From: Rhyzopertha dominica
Lineage: Eukaryota > Arthropoda > Insecta > Coleoptera > Bostrichidae
Direction of reading: 5' to 3'
Assembly (NCBI GenBank): GCA_025024175.1
Contig: QCXZ01000041.1
Coordinates: 1,111,786 to 1,175,785 of the forward strand
DNA length: 64,000 bases
Shown: in pieces, positions 25,311 to 37,100 of the stretch
Layout: every line of letters starts with the position of its first letter
Position numbering within the stretch: position 1 is the stretch's first letter
Program-made: the position numbers and the translations under genes
Notes under the pieces: model-generated
Seen by the model: only the letters and a program-made list of their open reading frames with translations
Told to the model about the DNA's origin: nothing
The model's database searches: none

Positions 25311-28290
25311 GTATGCAGAATTGGTTATGTATATACAATTTTTGCAAATGAGTCTAAAATATAATCGTAAAAGGTGATACAGATCTTAAATTTCCCTACT
25401 CTAACGCTGCTTTGTTCATTTGATACTGATCAGTAATTACATTATAACTATAGAGCACTGGTTTTTGCTTGTTTACAATAAAAGGTAACCAAATAGCAAG
25501 AGCTACTTTTGAGAACAAGAAAACAGCCACAATCGCACAGTTCAGAGTTAAAAAGTTAAATCTGTTTAATAGTAAACTATCTCCGGTGATACTGTTACAG
25601 AGCTTTAAGGTAGTTGATTATATACTAAATGAGAGAATTTCAAGTTGTTCTTTTGCTATAGTATAAATCAATAAATTATATCTATTTATACGTATTTAAT
25701 GTAAGGTTGTTCATAGCACAGCATGTGAATATTTTATCAATAATATTGTCTTGAAGAAATTGTTTATGAAAAGTTGGATCCTTGAGGCACAACTGAATTT
25801 ATGACGGTAGAGACAAATAATTACCAATCGCATACAACTATTTGTTTGTCTAGATCAAGCAAGAACTAGAAGACTGTAATGCTAATACTTATATATCAAT
25901 CTAATCAAAGGCTTTTTGGATGGCCATTATGTAACATCAAAATGACTTTGATTATTGAGAGCACAAATTGGTAACCGTAGAACTTTTTTTTTAAATAAAA
26001 CATTATAGTTGTTTTTGCATTAAAACATTTAGAAAGAAAAAGTATATAATCTAGTGAAAAGAATCAATGTTGGTTCAAAATTTGTATAAAATTTAATAAT
26101 AAAACTCGTTGTCCTAATAGAGTTCTTGATTGCTGACAATACATCACCACCCTTTGTAGAACTTGCTTATAAAATGAGGCAGTAAAGACCACGAACACTC
26201 CAATTAAAAATGGGGACCTCACACTGTTTCTTTTACCAATTTTTGCTTTTTTTCTTGTCGTGCCTCGACGAAAATTTGACCATGTGGGATCATTGCTAAT
26301 TGGGTATTTTTCAGGCCAAAGATTGGGATTCAAAATTTAACAAGCCTTTAAACACGGCCTCTTTTTTATCTCCAACGATTCCTTTTAGATAGCAAGAAGT
26401 TGCTTCGAACGAAAAGCTTTGTTGTGAAGAAAGTCTCGTTTAGTGCTAATTTTACCGGCATTATTTGCAACCATCCCATGACGGTCTTTCGGGGCTGTAT
26501 GTGTTGTTTATTTTAGGTGAGCCCTGTAGAGGGGATAAAGTAGGTCAAAGCTCCAACCCCTCACCGGCTAGGCAGACTCTCAATGGGCCATTCAACATTT
26601 ACCACCTTATTTTTTTCGTATAGCTGTACAGCAGTAAAGTGCAAATTTTGCTGAACAATAGTTGCTGTTTCTAGTGTAGGCGATATATTTGTACATTGAA
26701 AGATTGCCCTATCTTTTTAATACATGTTAAGCATCACATTGACGCTTTTTTGACAAATAAATGTATTTTGTTTAATTCATAGTTAAGTATTGCAAACGTC
26801 TGTACCTACACTAAAACTTTGTGAGCTAATTAAACGGGCCCATTCTTATTGTTGTCAATTTGTCTGGACGACAGAAATGGAAACCAAATATTGACAGTAG
26901 CATTAAAAGCTTTTTTATGGTCGTTAAAAACTAGGAACAATACAGTTCAAAAATTGTACGCTAACGTTCAGATTCGCTTAATACTAACTCATGTTTTAAG
27001 AAAACTTACAATGGACAACGAAGCCTTCAGTTTATTATAATAGTAGTATATAAGTAATACCTATAATACCCTTATCAATAACAACAAAAATCTGCTTCTA
27101 CCAAACAATTCAAATGATAATGCTGCTTATTGTATGTATAGAACAAATAAATTGTAATGGTATGTAAATGTTATAAAACATCTGACACGAAGTTTTAGTT
27201 AAACTCAGCTAATGTTAAAATTGCAAAACAAAGAAGTTCGCATAACATTTGTTCGTATGACAGGAATTTCATTTTACTTAAATTAAGAGAAATAGTCGAA
27301 TTTCATTATGTAATGAAATATAAAAATAGATTGGTGTAAAAAATAAAACTAGAACGTTATACAACACTTGTGAAAAGTTAATTCACTCAGTTGTTTGTAT
27401 TTTCATATTTAGCTATCCCTTAAATTTTGCCTGATAGTTCTGTATTGATTCAATCCTATTGAATAGATATTGAAAGAAGTGATTGCAGATTGTTTCTTTT
27501 GCGTATTAAAACAATAGACAGTTTACTGCTCAGGTGAAAATACTGCAAATATGCCACCATTTGAATGTCTAATATACAACCAACTTATAGCCAGGTTAAA
27601 AAATTCTGTAACAGAGATGCTAGCACAATGAGTTCACTTGAAGCATTGAAGCGCTTTTTAATAGAAACATTGTATATTTTTGGCGAAAACACGATACGTT
27701 TTCCACACGAACCGTTAGAACGTGTTATTTAAACACCGTGTATACTCGNTTTAAGAACTATGAAGAGAATGAAAAGTGTGCTACAGCCATTGCCATTGCG
27801 CATTTAACGGATCACAAGGCAAATAAAAGAAGAAGAGTAGGTTTTTTGGAAGTTGTGTTGTGATTTTAGGTTTTAGCAACATACATTTTCTTCACATTAT
27901 GCTTTTTCTAGAGGCATCTTTTAAATGGGACCCTCTTGGATGGATGCATTGGGTGGAGGCTTGACACCATTCTTCTTGTGGGGTGATTTAAAGAATTAAG
28001 TTACGAAACCCAAAGAAGGAAGATATAAAGAGGGTAGGTCATCAAGTATTTTAAACATGTTATAATTATAGCAACAGTATTAACTATGATGAATCTCAGT
28101 TTAAGACAATTTGCCCTGAAGCACCCCCAGGTAATATTTACGGAATCCCGTCCTTTGTTGGTTTGTTTCTTAAAAGGGTAACGTCCCTGTTTCCCTCTCT
28201 CTCGCTCTGCAGGCACGTCTCAATCCTCTTTCTAATAATAGATCGAGGTCGTGCTATTTTTAGCATGCCAATGTAGGTTATCCACTGATG
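25311..28290. other. AT-rich sequence, no gene seen
   Basis: Nothing coding recognised. A GC-richer patch at about 26.44-26.60 kb stands out weakly. Confidence 0.5.
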
Positions 28291-28299
28291 GGAGTCGGG

Positions 28300-29060
28300 C
28301 GCAGGCCCAGTACAACCCCTTTCTCTATGACGTCATTACTGTTCTAAATACGCGCTTCTTTGCCTTGTTTATGCCGCATCGCGCAAATTAAAACCAACGA
28401 CTTGTCGCCTACTTGGATTAAGTCCGGCTATATTTTTTTCTTTGAGGGGGTGTCTTTGACATTAAGCTTCACTGGGTGGCTTTCAAGTCCGCGCGCCCTT
28501 CAAAGACAAACGGCACCCTCGTGAAGTTTCTATAAATGGAATTCGTGCGTCAGAACCCCACGACATTTAGTAATAAGAATATTATCGAGGGGGTGTGTTA
28601 CTGACCTGCCGCAGATTGTTCTGCATGCGCGTGGTGTACGTAGCACACCACCCACGCACCGGCTGACGAAAACGACGTCGGTGTTTATTATTTTTTTTTG
28701 GTCACATTTGGAAGAGTTTGAAAACTCCAGAAGACACCTCTACAACTACAGTAAACATCAGAAAGATACTTACTGTCGCCCTCCCGATGAAGTTTTATTC
28801 ATCATCGGCCAGATGAACTCGAAGGCGCACCTTCCCCGAAGGGCCCAGCGCCCTTCGCCTGCAACATCCACCGCGGTACTGAATTTCAGTCGGATGAATC
28901 TGCCTCAGGAAGAGAACGGACCGCGGCGGTGAATGGATCCGTATGCGGATTGGCCGACGCTCCCCTGACGTCATTACATTGATTGTGGAGTCTCACGTGC
29001 GGCGGTCCGCAGGAATATCAAGCGGGAAAATAAGATTCGGGTTGCCCCCCCGAAGTGGAA
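28300..29060. promoter_or_regulatory. Large GC-rich island with two CREs, a TATA-like box and a hairpin
   Basis: This is the longest GC/CpG-rich block of the desert. It holds perfect TGACGTCA sites at 28328-28335 and 28966-28973, a TATAAATG box near 28.53 kb followed closely by a TCAGA initiator-like sequence, and a 7-bp stem inverted repeat at 28631-28651. It could be a promoter or enhancer for troponin I or an unseen transcript. An 83-codon open frame at 28681-28932 does not look like a conserved protein. Confidence 0.45.
28631..28651. repeat. Short perfect inverted repeat
   Basis: GTGGTGT (28631-28637) pairs with ACACCAC (28645-28651) around a 7-nt spacer. It lies within the GC-rich island and may be a dimeric protein-binding site. 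Confidence 0.6.
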
Positions 29061-29107
29061 TGCTGTTTTTTTTTTCTGGGTTAGCCCACTGACCTCTTTG
29101 TTGGGCG

Positions 29108-29952
29108 GGTGACATACAGGGGCTGGATATGAGGCATCCATTCATTTATGGTACTGTTAAGGGGATGGTTCAGTTGCTTCATGAATCCCTGCTGGGTAAC
29201 AGGCTCTAATGATGTAATATTACACAGTTCTCTTGAAGTTTTTGTGTCTTCATCATTGCAGGAATGAACTCCTTTAAACACCCCCTGTTACATGGCTGAA
29301 GATTACATCCTACCATCTGAACCCTTTTTCCACCTCTTTAGATACGTGGAAGACAAGAATATGTGCAAGGATAGAAGTAATATTGACATAGAATGTAAAC
29401 ACTTACTGAGTGCTCTTTGGTTGATTATCTCCACCACGTTACTGGAACCAAAATATCTTCTCTTCTCATTCTCATATTCGTAAATATCGCAACCAAGACT
29501 AATCATCTCTAAAAGACTCTGAGGTCCTATTTGCCGTAGGATGGTCTTCATAAAAGTAAGGAGCATTGATGCTTGTCCGGAAAAGCAGAAGTGAATTACC
29601 AAAGCACAGGAAATATCATCCTAACCTTCGATGAAAATAAAAACATGTTACTCCAGAGGCCAATAGAGCAAGTAGACAAAGAAAAGAAACTATGAAAGAT
29701 CGTTTGTACGAGATCTCTATCAGTGACTAAACATAAACTGTTTTTGTTTATTGCAAACTTTTGAGTAATTTTTACTTGGTTGAATTGCATTATGAAATCA
29801 GGTAATGAGTTGAACAACTTTTTTATTTCAGACAATATTTTATACCTAAATTGTACTGAATGTTTGCTCTCTCTGCAAATCACATCAAATCCAAAAACAG
29901 AAGCAGCAGTTCCATTCATGTGATCAACCCTCTGTGATGCAATCATTACCTA
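29108..29952 (-). CDS. Unrecognised candidate gene, at least 3 exon-like blocks (or a pseudogene)
   Basis: Reading the minus strand, a block from about 29952 to 29779 encodes MNGTAASVFGFDVICRESKH and onward to DFIMQFNQ, ending at a GT donor. A second block, from about 29625 to 29412, begins after TTAG with DDISCALVIHFCFSGQASM, contains IGPQSLLEMISLGCDIYEYE and FGSSNVVEIINQRAL, and ends at a good donor (CA/GTAAGT). Both blocks are in phase 0 relative to each other. Downstream, two overlapping frames are open: one joins in phase after RALS (GKRVQMVGCNLQP, ending ENCVILHH, stop near 29213), the other (GVFKGVHSCNDED to TRPTKRSVG, 29281-29081) needs a different join. The residues look like a helical globular protein. 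I do not recognise the family. It lies antisense within the stretch upstream of troponin I. Confidence 0.4.
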
Positions 29953-30204
29953 TAGTTCTTTTCATCTAACTCCACAACAATTTAAATTTGCGATAATATT
30001 CCGATGTACCAATCACAGTTGTTGAGATTGATCAAAGTAGCCAATGAAAAATTTTGTCGAATTCACCGATGCACGCAGCGGTATATTGAACTGCAGGTCA
30101 TAGACCTGGTGTATTCACCCCCTGAACTGCCCTACTTTCTCCCCTCCTTGACATACTTTGCAACAAGTATTGACGTACCACAATCCTCCCCTTTACTTAC
30201 TCGA

Positions 30205-30212
30205 TGACGTCA
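30205..30212. promoter_or_regulatory. CRE palindrome TGACGTCA
   Basis: A perfect CREB/ATF site, about 250 bp upstream of the first block of the minus-strand candidate gene, so it could belong to its promoter. Confidence 0.4.
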
Positions 30213-32340
30213 TTGCTTCCCTGTATATGTGCTCAAATTCTACATGCACCAATTAATTGTCGAACCAACACCCCATGCGTTGCTAAGCGGATAAATGCAT
30301 GGCGGATTGGATGCAGTTCTGCCATTATTTTTTTTCATATTATTTTCTTATTACACTTAGTCATCATATATTCTTTGCTTGCATAGACTGCTTCAAACAA
30401 TATTATCTTCATCGCTAAAGTAGAAAAGATAAACATTAACATTGCTTATTAAATCGTATGGTGGCTAACTTGGAAGATGTACCAATTGTCAGGTATTGGT
30501 TTAAATCAAAATGTTGTTTGTTGTTATATACAAGAGTTAGATAGGTTTCTAAATCACCCTGATATAAATTCACGTTGAATATTTGAATTTAGAGGGGGAG
30601 ACTGTACAGAAACCAATACATATATAGATATTTATTTCTAAGTTTAAAACAAGTATAACAATACACACTTCATCTTTGGGGAGAACATGTATTAATGTAT
30701 CCACAATAGATTGGTCAAATGTCTTTGAGACAAAATATAACATTAATTTAATAAGTATGATTATTGTAACTACATTCAATCGTCTTGTGAACATCATTTC
30801 CTATATAAAAAAGTAAGAGAAACGAAAAGATAACAACTACACCCTGGTTCAATGATAAATTGAGGAAATGCGTGTATATCTAGAAGCTGTAAAAAAGTAA
30901 ACGATTCAATAATGACCTTATTGATAAAAAAACCTTACCTTACCTAAATAGAAATGAAATAAGTAATATAACGAGAAAAATACAGACATATTTTTTGTGA
31001 ACTCTAATAATATTGCTCGGGATGAGTGCGAAAATTGTATACTCTGAAAGGGGTAATTCTGTTTTTAATACAAGTAATTGTATTCTCACTACGGAAGCAC
31101 TTAGCTGCTAAATTTTTAGAGAAAGTATAGTAATAGGAATATTTGATCAGTTTTATAGTAAAATATTTTGCGTTTAATTTTTCAAATTAGTCGTTTTCTG
31201 TCTGCAGATATAAAAAAGTATAGGCTAGTATAGTTTTAAAACTAGGATACAGCACACTAAAGTTTTATATTTTAAATTTAAAGCCGATTTTGTCTGAACA
31301 AATTCTATCAAGTTTCGTAGAATCAATCCACGTCATTGCGAATAAAACGAGATGCATTTTCCAGAAAGGCGAACATTTTGCCACGATTATTGAGTTGCCT
31401 CTTGAAAAGGTCAGCGCTAAATTTCGTGTGGGATCCATTTTCGTTGGATAACTACATTTAGCAATCGCTTTAGTATTTTTCTCAAAGCTTCCTATTTTTA
31501 ATACCGCCTCCATTCGTTTAGAAGTAGATTGACCTTTCGCATATGCGTGTACAAAGGTAAATCTGGTGGGGTTGACTGTATTTCAGAATAATTGCTTTTA
31601 TCTTTGCGTTGGCACAAATTACGACACTTTCTGAAAATCTGTTGTAGTGACACTTTTAGTCTTGTTGGGCCCGCAACTTCTTATTGTAAAAAAATGCAGT
31701 TTTTTTGGGTTTTCCCTTTGTAAACTGTATTTTATTATTTCTCAAAACTGTTTTATATTCACGTCACGTTAACATTAATAGGTATGTTAAATGAAATTCA
31801 CAATTTAGGAAAACTCATGTTATTGCTAATTATGTTCTTCCTTTTAAAAAACAGTCGAGGACGTTCTTACGTTATAGCATCAGGAATATCATCCTTATTT
31901 ATTATATCTTAGCAAAGAGATCTTTGTTTTCGTAAGTATTTTTTATATTGTTTTTTAATATATTCGATCTACAATTTTTGTATCCGTTGGTAATTAAGCA
32001 GTACGGTTAATAACAAACGATTCTGGCTACATTTTGTAATTTTGTTGATCAACTTACTTCGTGTAACAACAGTAAAACGGTAGCTAACTCATTTAAACAA
32101 ATACACTTTCCATGTTATGACTAAATTATCGATAATCGTTCTACATGCTTACCTTCTTTGTTTTTTCTTACTATTATTTACTCTATAGAAATGATATTCT
32201 TGCATCAGCCACAAAGTGGGCAATCACCTAATGCTTCGCCCAATACTGAAAGACAATTAGGCTTCCAGTGGATCAATAGAAAGTCTGCATGGTACAGAAT
32301 AGCTATAAAGTCAAATTAATTGCACATCCAGTTATCCCGG
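30213..32340. other. AT-rich sequence, no gene seen
   Basis: I see no exon-like frame or structured element here. Confidence 0.5.
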
Positions 32341-32830
32341 TATTTTAGAATGAAATTGTTCCACATCGGGAATGACGTCATTTCGACGTCATAGACGGTA
32401 AACTTTTGGTGGGAGAACTAGGTCGCCAGGGTGCGATGCCCTGGATAGCTAAAGTAGCAGGTTCGAGGACGAAGATGCAAAATTCATTCTGGTAATGCCA
32501 TGTATTGATGTACACACCCTTTGGAGTCATTCATGCAGACAATCTTTGGCGAAGATAAAAATTCCGAAGAGTTGCTTTCCAACATACCATCTAGTTACCA
32601 TCGCCAAGAACGTAAAAGAAGTTTCAGGAAGTTGGTACCTATCGTTTGTTGGAATGAGTTGCGGAAATGCAAATTCTTGCTCGTGTGACGAGTAAGCAAA
32701 AAATGAATGCGCTTTTACCATTGATGAAGTCAAATTTTGGGGACCAAAGGTGCTAATCTAAATACTGCTGTTAAGCGGTATCTATGGTAACGCCAATGAC
32801 GTCATAGCCCAGTCATAGCCTTCTGAATAT
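32341..32830. promoter_or_regulatory. CRE-bearing region upstream of troponin I
   Basis: Perfect TGACGTCA sites lie at 32373-32380 and 32797-32804, with a 7/8 match (CGACGTCA) shortly after the first. A small inverted repeat, CCAGGG/CCCTGG around 7 nt, lies near 32.43 kb. It is a candidate regulatory element 1.3-1.8 kb before the troponin I start codon. Confidence 0.4.
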
Positions 32831-33499
32831 GTAGGTCACGCTATTTCGGGATACATGCACATTATAAATATTCTGCAAAATTTCAATGAACCTGATAAGG
32901 ATTGCTCATTGAAAATATGCTTAGATCTTTGTGGTCTCTATTTTGAATTATTAATGTATTAGTTGAAAAAGCATACGGAAAGTTTCTTCAGAAACTCTAG
33001 GATGATCTAATATACTTTGGAGATCTGGGAAGAAAGCTAAAGCAAAACAAACTCCATGTTTGCATATTCAAGATTTGATTAAATGTTTAATATCAGAATC
33101 TTTCCAATGATAATTTCACGAATAACAAGATTAGTATCCTTTGGGTTTTCAATGCTTTTCTCCTATTACTTAAACAAAAATCTTCCCTGAAGTCAAGTTG
33201 TATTGCAAACTTTGTAAAAGTCCTTCATCATTTGTTTATATCCAGAGTCATTCACCCTGGTTCAAATAACAAAACAAGAATCCCTCGGTTGGGATATTTT
33301 ACAAGGAGGGAGCCACTTCACAGATCACACCTTTCCCGTATTCAGGTTTCAGCAATACAACAAGCGCCACCTGGTGCTTTTCAGGCCTGAAAAGCAGTAG
33401 ATTCCTGCAGGCAATTTAAAGATCCGTTTGAAAGGCTTCGTTTGCTTAAAAAAATTAGACAAAAAATGCCATGTTTCATTTTAATGCCTACGCTAACAC

Positions 33500-33710
33500 C
33501 CCCTTTTGTAATTAAAATTTTTACCCGGGCCACGCTTTTTCTGGAAAAGGGGGATCACGTTCACCGGTTATTCTATTTTAGACGCGCGACTAAATTTGGG
33601 GACTGTTTGGTGTGGTGGGGCAGTTCCGAAGGTCCTGAAAACTGCGGGAAAATATTTCAGTCGGCGCAAGTAAGGCTTGTTAGCTGCTCATCTTCCATCC
33701 TCTGAAACAG
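33500..33710 (+). promoter_or_regulatory. Candidate troponin I promoter and untranslated exon 1
   Basis: A GC-richer stretch containing a TTCAGTC initiator-like motif at about 33.66 kb and ending in a strong splice donor, CAG/GTACGT, at 33710/33711. The first coding exon is preceded by a perfect acceptor at 34124, which demands an upstream untranslated exon, and this is the nearest good candidate (414-bp intron). A more distal exon in the desert is also possible. Confidence 0.4.
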
Positions 33711-34143
33711 GTACGTTATGAAAAGAGTGCTTTGTGGGCTTTTTGGTGAAATGGTTGATGGACTTGTTATTTAACTGCTGAATTCGATGAAGAAACAAGA
33801 TTTTAACTTCTTCAGCACATCAGTCTCGTGTAACATTACGAGTCTTGTAGATTACACGGATGAGATAGGTAATCATGTGTATGATTTCGCCACGTATTAC
33901 CAAAAATAGATCAGTAATTCGAGATAGGCGGTGCGCTTCTTAGGTCTGGTACCAAATTAGGATCCCCGTTCGTGCGTAATACCGACTTGGAACATTGCCA
34001 AGTTCTAAATTTGGCACGCGTGGTGTATCTGTTACTTCAGCTTAGGTGCTGACAGATTTTTGCAGATGAACAACAGTTTTCGTGCTGCCTGGAAGTTAAT
34101 TTAGTTTCCTCCTTCTTTTTCCAGATAAGACAACACAAACACC

Positions 34144-37100
34144 ATGGCGGACGATGAGGTTAGGTAAGATTTCTTTGATGAAGGGTTTTGTATGCGACCT
34201 AATATTGCCTTTTTTTCTTTTCCATTTCTGGTACATTCCTGGGGTGCCACAGTATTATTCAGTTCTTCAGTTATATAAAAGGTAAATGTCTGCATGCGTG
34301 TGTGTAACAATTAATTATTACACAGATATACACTGTTAAACAAGATTTTTTACACAGGATACACTTTTTGCCTTTTTTCTCTCTTATTCTATTTTTGCTG
34401 AACTATGGAATCATATATAACTGGTTCCAGTTACTATTGCCAGGAACTCTTTAGATTAGACGCTAAATTTCTTCTAGCTTTTTTATTCGTAAAAAGGTTT
34501 GAGTATAGTAAGTAGACATAAGCCAATTTTGCTTTTAGTAAATGTGTACTAAGCCGTGCTAGTTGTTTTATTAACCCTTTAGCTATAACGTTCACATTTA
34601 ACCTTGTGCTCTGCTTTATTAATACACACGTTTATTGTACACCTAGTATAAGTCTATGTTACCTCACACTGTGCACAATTTATTGACACAACCGTTTTAA
34701 TTTTACCTGTTGTTGTCCATGTCAAAGTGTTTCTCACAATCTTTTAAAAAGCGAGCACCTACATCTGTCACAATGCTGTAGTTGCTCGCAATTCGATTAT
34801 TTGCAATTACACTGACAGTTTCCGTCTTATTTTTCAGAGAAAGAAGCTCGATGAGGCACGTACAGGGAGTATAATAACACAAATTCATCTTTCTTTATCA
34901 TATCTTCTCTATTCTAACCCTCATTCTTCAAAACACTACTAACATCCACACTCAATCACACCGACACTATTTTAACACTGTTTTAACGAAATGCTTGGAT
35001 TCGACAAACCAGGAGAAGAAGAAGAAGCAGGCGGAAATCGACCGCAAGAGGGCCGAAGTTAGAGCCCGTATGGAGGAAGCCTCCAAGGCGAAGAAAGCCA
35101 AGAAAGGTTTCATGACACCCGAGAGGAAGAAGAAGCTCAGGGTAAGTGTATCCCAGAAATGGGACTCAATAATGATGTGTTGCATTCGATTTCAGTTACT
35201 GTTGAGGAAGAAAGCGGCTGAGGAACTGAAGAAGGAACAAGAACGCAAAGCCGCCGAACGTAGACGCATCATTGAAGAACGTTGTGGCAAGCCCAAACTC
35301 ATTGACGACGCCAATGAAGGTAAGGTGGCCGTTATGTGTTGTATCCAAATCTGTGGTATCCTTAGTACCTGACACGCTTAAATATAAGCCCGGAACTAAG
35401 GATACTATCAGTACACCTGTTTTTATTTCTACTTCACGTATTCTGCCCACTCAATAATGTAGTGTATCTCAATTCAATAACACCTAAATTGATGTTTTGT
35501 TTGGAACAATTCACAGAAAGCCTTAAAAGCATCGTCAAGTCTTATCATGAGAGAATTGTCAAACTGGAAGATTCCAAGTTTGACTTGGAATACCTCGTTA
35601 AAAGGAAAGATATGGAGGTTAGCTTTGCACAATTTTTTGAGAGGAGAATTTTTGCACGACGCGACTTTTTCTATTCAAGGCTAAAGTTATGCATGCCTTT
35701 TCTCGCTATTACACACAGACTATTTTTCTTTAACAACACTACTGGATACACGAGGAGGTATTTTTAAAGGGGATGACAAATAGGTTGACACAATACACAA
35801 TATCTCTTGTCAGTTGTTTCCGTTGTTAAATCGATTGTTTTGGTGTCAGGTAATTTAAAACAATACTGCCAGCAGTACTATAGAAAAATATGCGAGCTGG
35901 AAAATGAAAAATATGACCTTGAACAAGAAGTTGAAATGAGACAGATGCAGGTTAGAGGACACGCACGCTAAGCGCGATTGATGCAAAGCCTGTAAAGTAT
36001 CCAGAACCGGACTGCCGCACTAATTCGCTAATAATAATTTCAGCAGTATCTGGAAATACATTTTTCTCTCTCCGAAAGCCTAACATTTCGTTTCCGACCC
36101 ATGCCAAATACATTTGCGACGTGTACCCGTGGGACTCTTTCTCAGCTAGCTGTCTCATTATCTTCCGGTTCTGATATTTTACAGACTTGTACAGTAGTAT
36201 TATATTCAATGCACAAACGGCTTCGCCAGCCTGACTAGTTCATAATCTTAGCGTTTTTCGAGTTTCTAGAAATAAACAAATGTAAATACACTGTGGAATA
36301 ACGTTTGAGGAGTTCAGCAACTGTCTTTTTGATCAAAACTCTTGTCTTGCTTACGCTTTCTCCACATCCCCACCCTTGATGGTCCACGAAATAGAGTCGT
36401 AGATCGGCCGAGAGAATGAAAATGGAAACGTCCAAGAGTTACCAAAGAAAGCCTACTCTTACCAGGGTGTAAACTTGGAAATCCAGGTTCAATTTTCAAT
36501 CAGATGAATACGAGAAAGCTCTTGGATTTTCCACTTTTCAAGAGGTAACTGAACCCTTTAGTTCGCCGTACACAAGAAGGAAACAGCCCCTCTACCCTCT
36601 GTTGTGTTAACAATTTTTTTCTTCTAGCTGAACTGCAAACTATATGTCTATCCTATTGGAATAGAATTAGTCTACTTGAAGGGGATAAATACGATCTTGA
36701 GCGGATCGAAAAGTGTAAAGCTATTGAGGTATTATACACGATACACATGCCTTGAATTTCTAGGGAGCTGTTAATATTGAATGGCAATTTTTTTTGGAAG
36801 CAGCCCAAAAATATTCGGCACAAAGTCAGTGACGTGTCAAGGATGTTTTTTGGGCTGCGGAAATTTTTTTACCTGCCATGTACATACTTGCGTTATGCTG
36901 GTTATGTTCGAGAGTTTTTTTCATTCTCCATTTATAGACGGGGAGACTGCTTCAAAACGTTCCTCTGTGGTCTGACACAAGCTACTCACACAACCAAAGA
37001 ACAAACTAACATTACTTTTAGATATGGGTAGGCTGATTGAATTTGTAATTGCTACATATTGGCCCAATTTTAAAAACCATTTCACACAATGACCTATTTA

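Noticed and set aside
26500..26580. Possible tRNA-like GC stretch
   Set aside because: No A-box/B-box pair or cloverleaf could be drawn; no tRNA found anywhere in the window.
28681..28932. 83-codon plus-strand frame in the GC island
   Set aside because: No splice support or family resemblance; GC-rich sequence lowers the stop codon frequency.
33565..33580. MEF2-like CTATTTTAG upstream of troponin I
   Set aside because: One base short of the MEF2 consensus; not strong enough to call.
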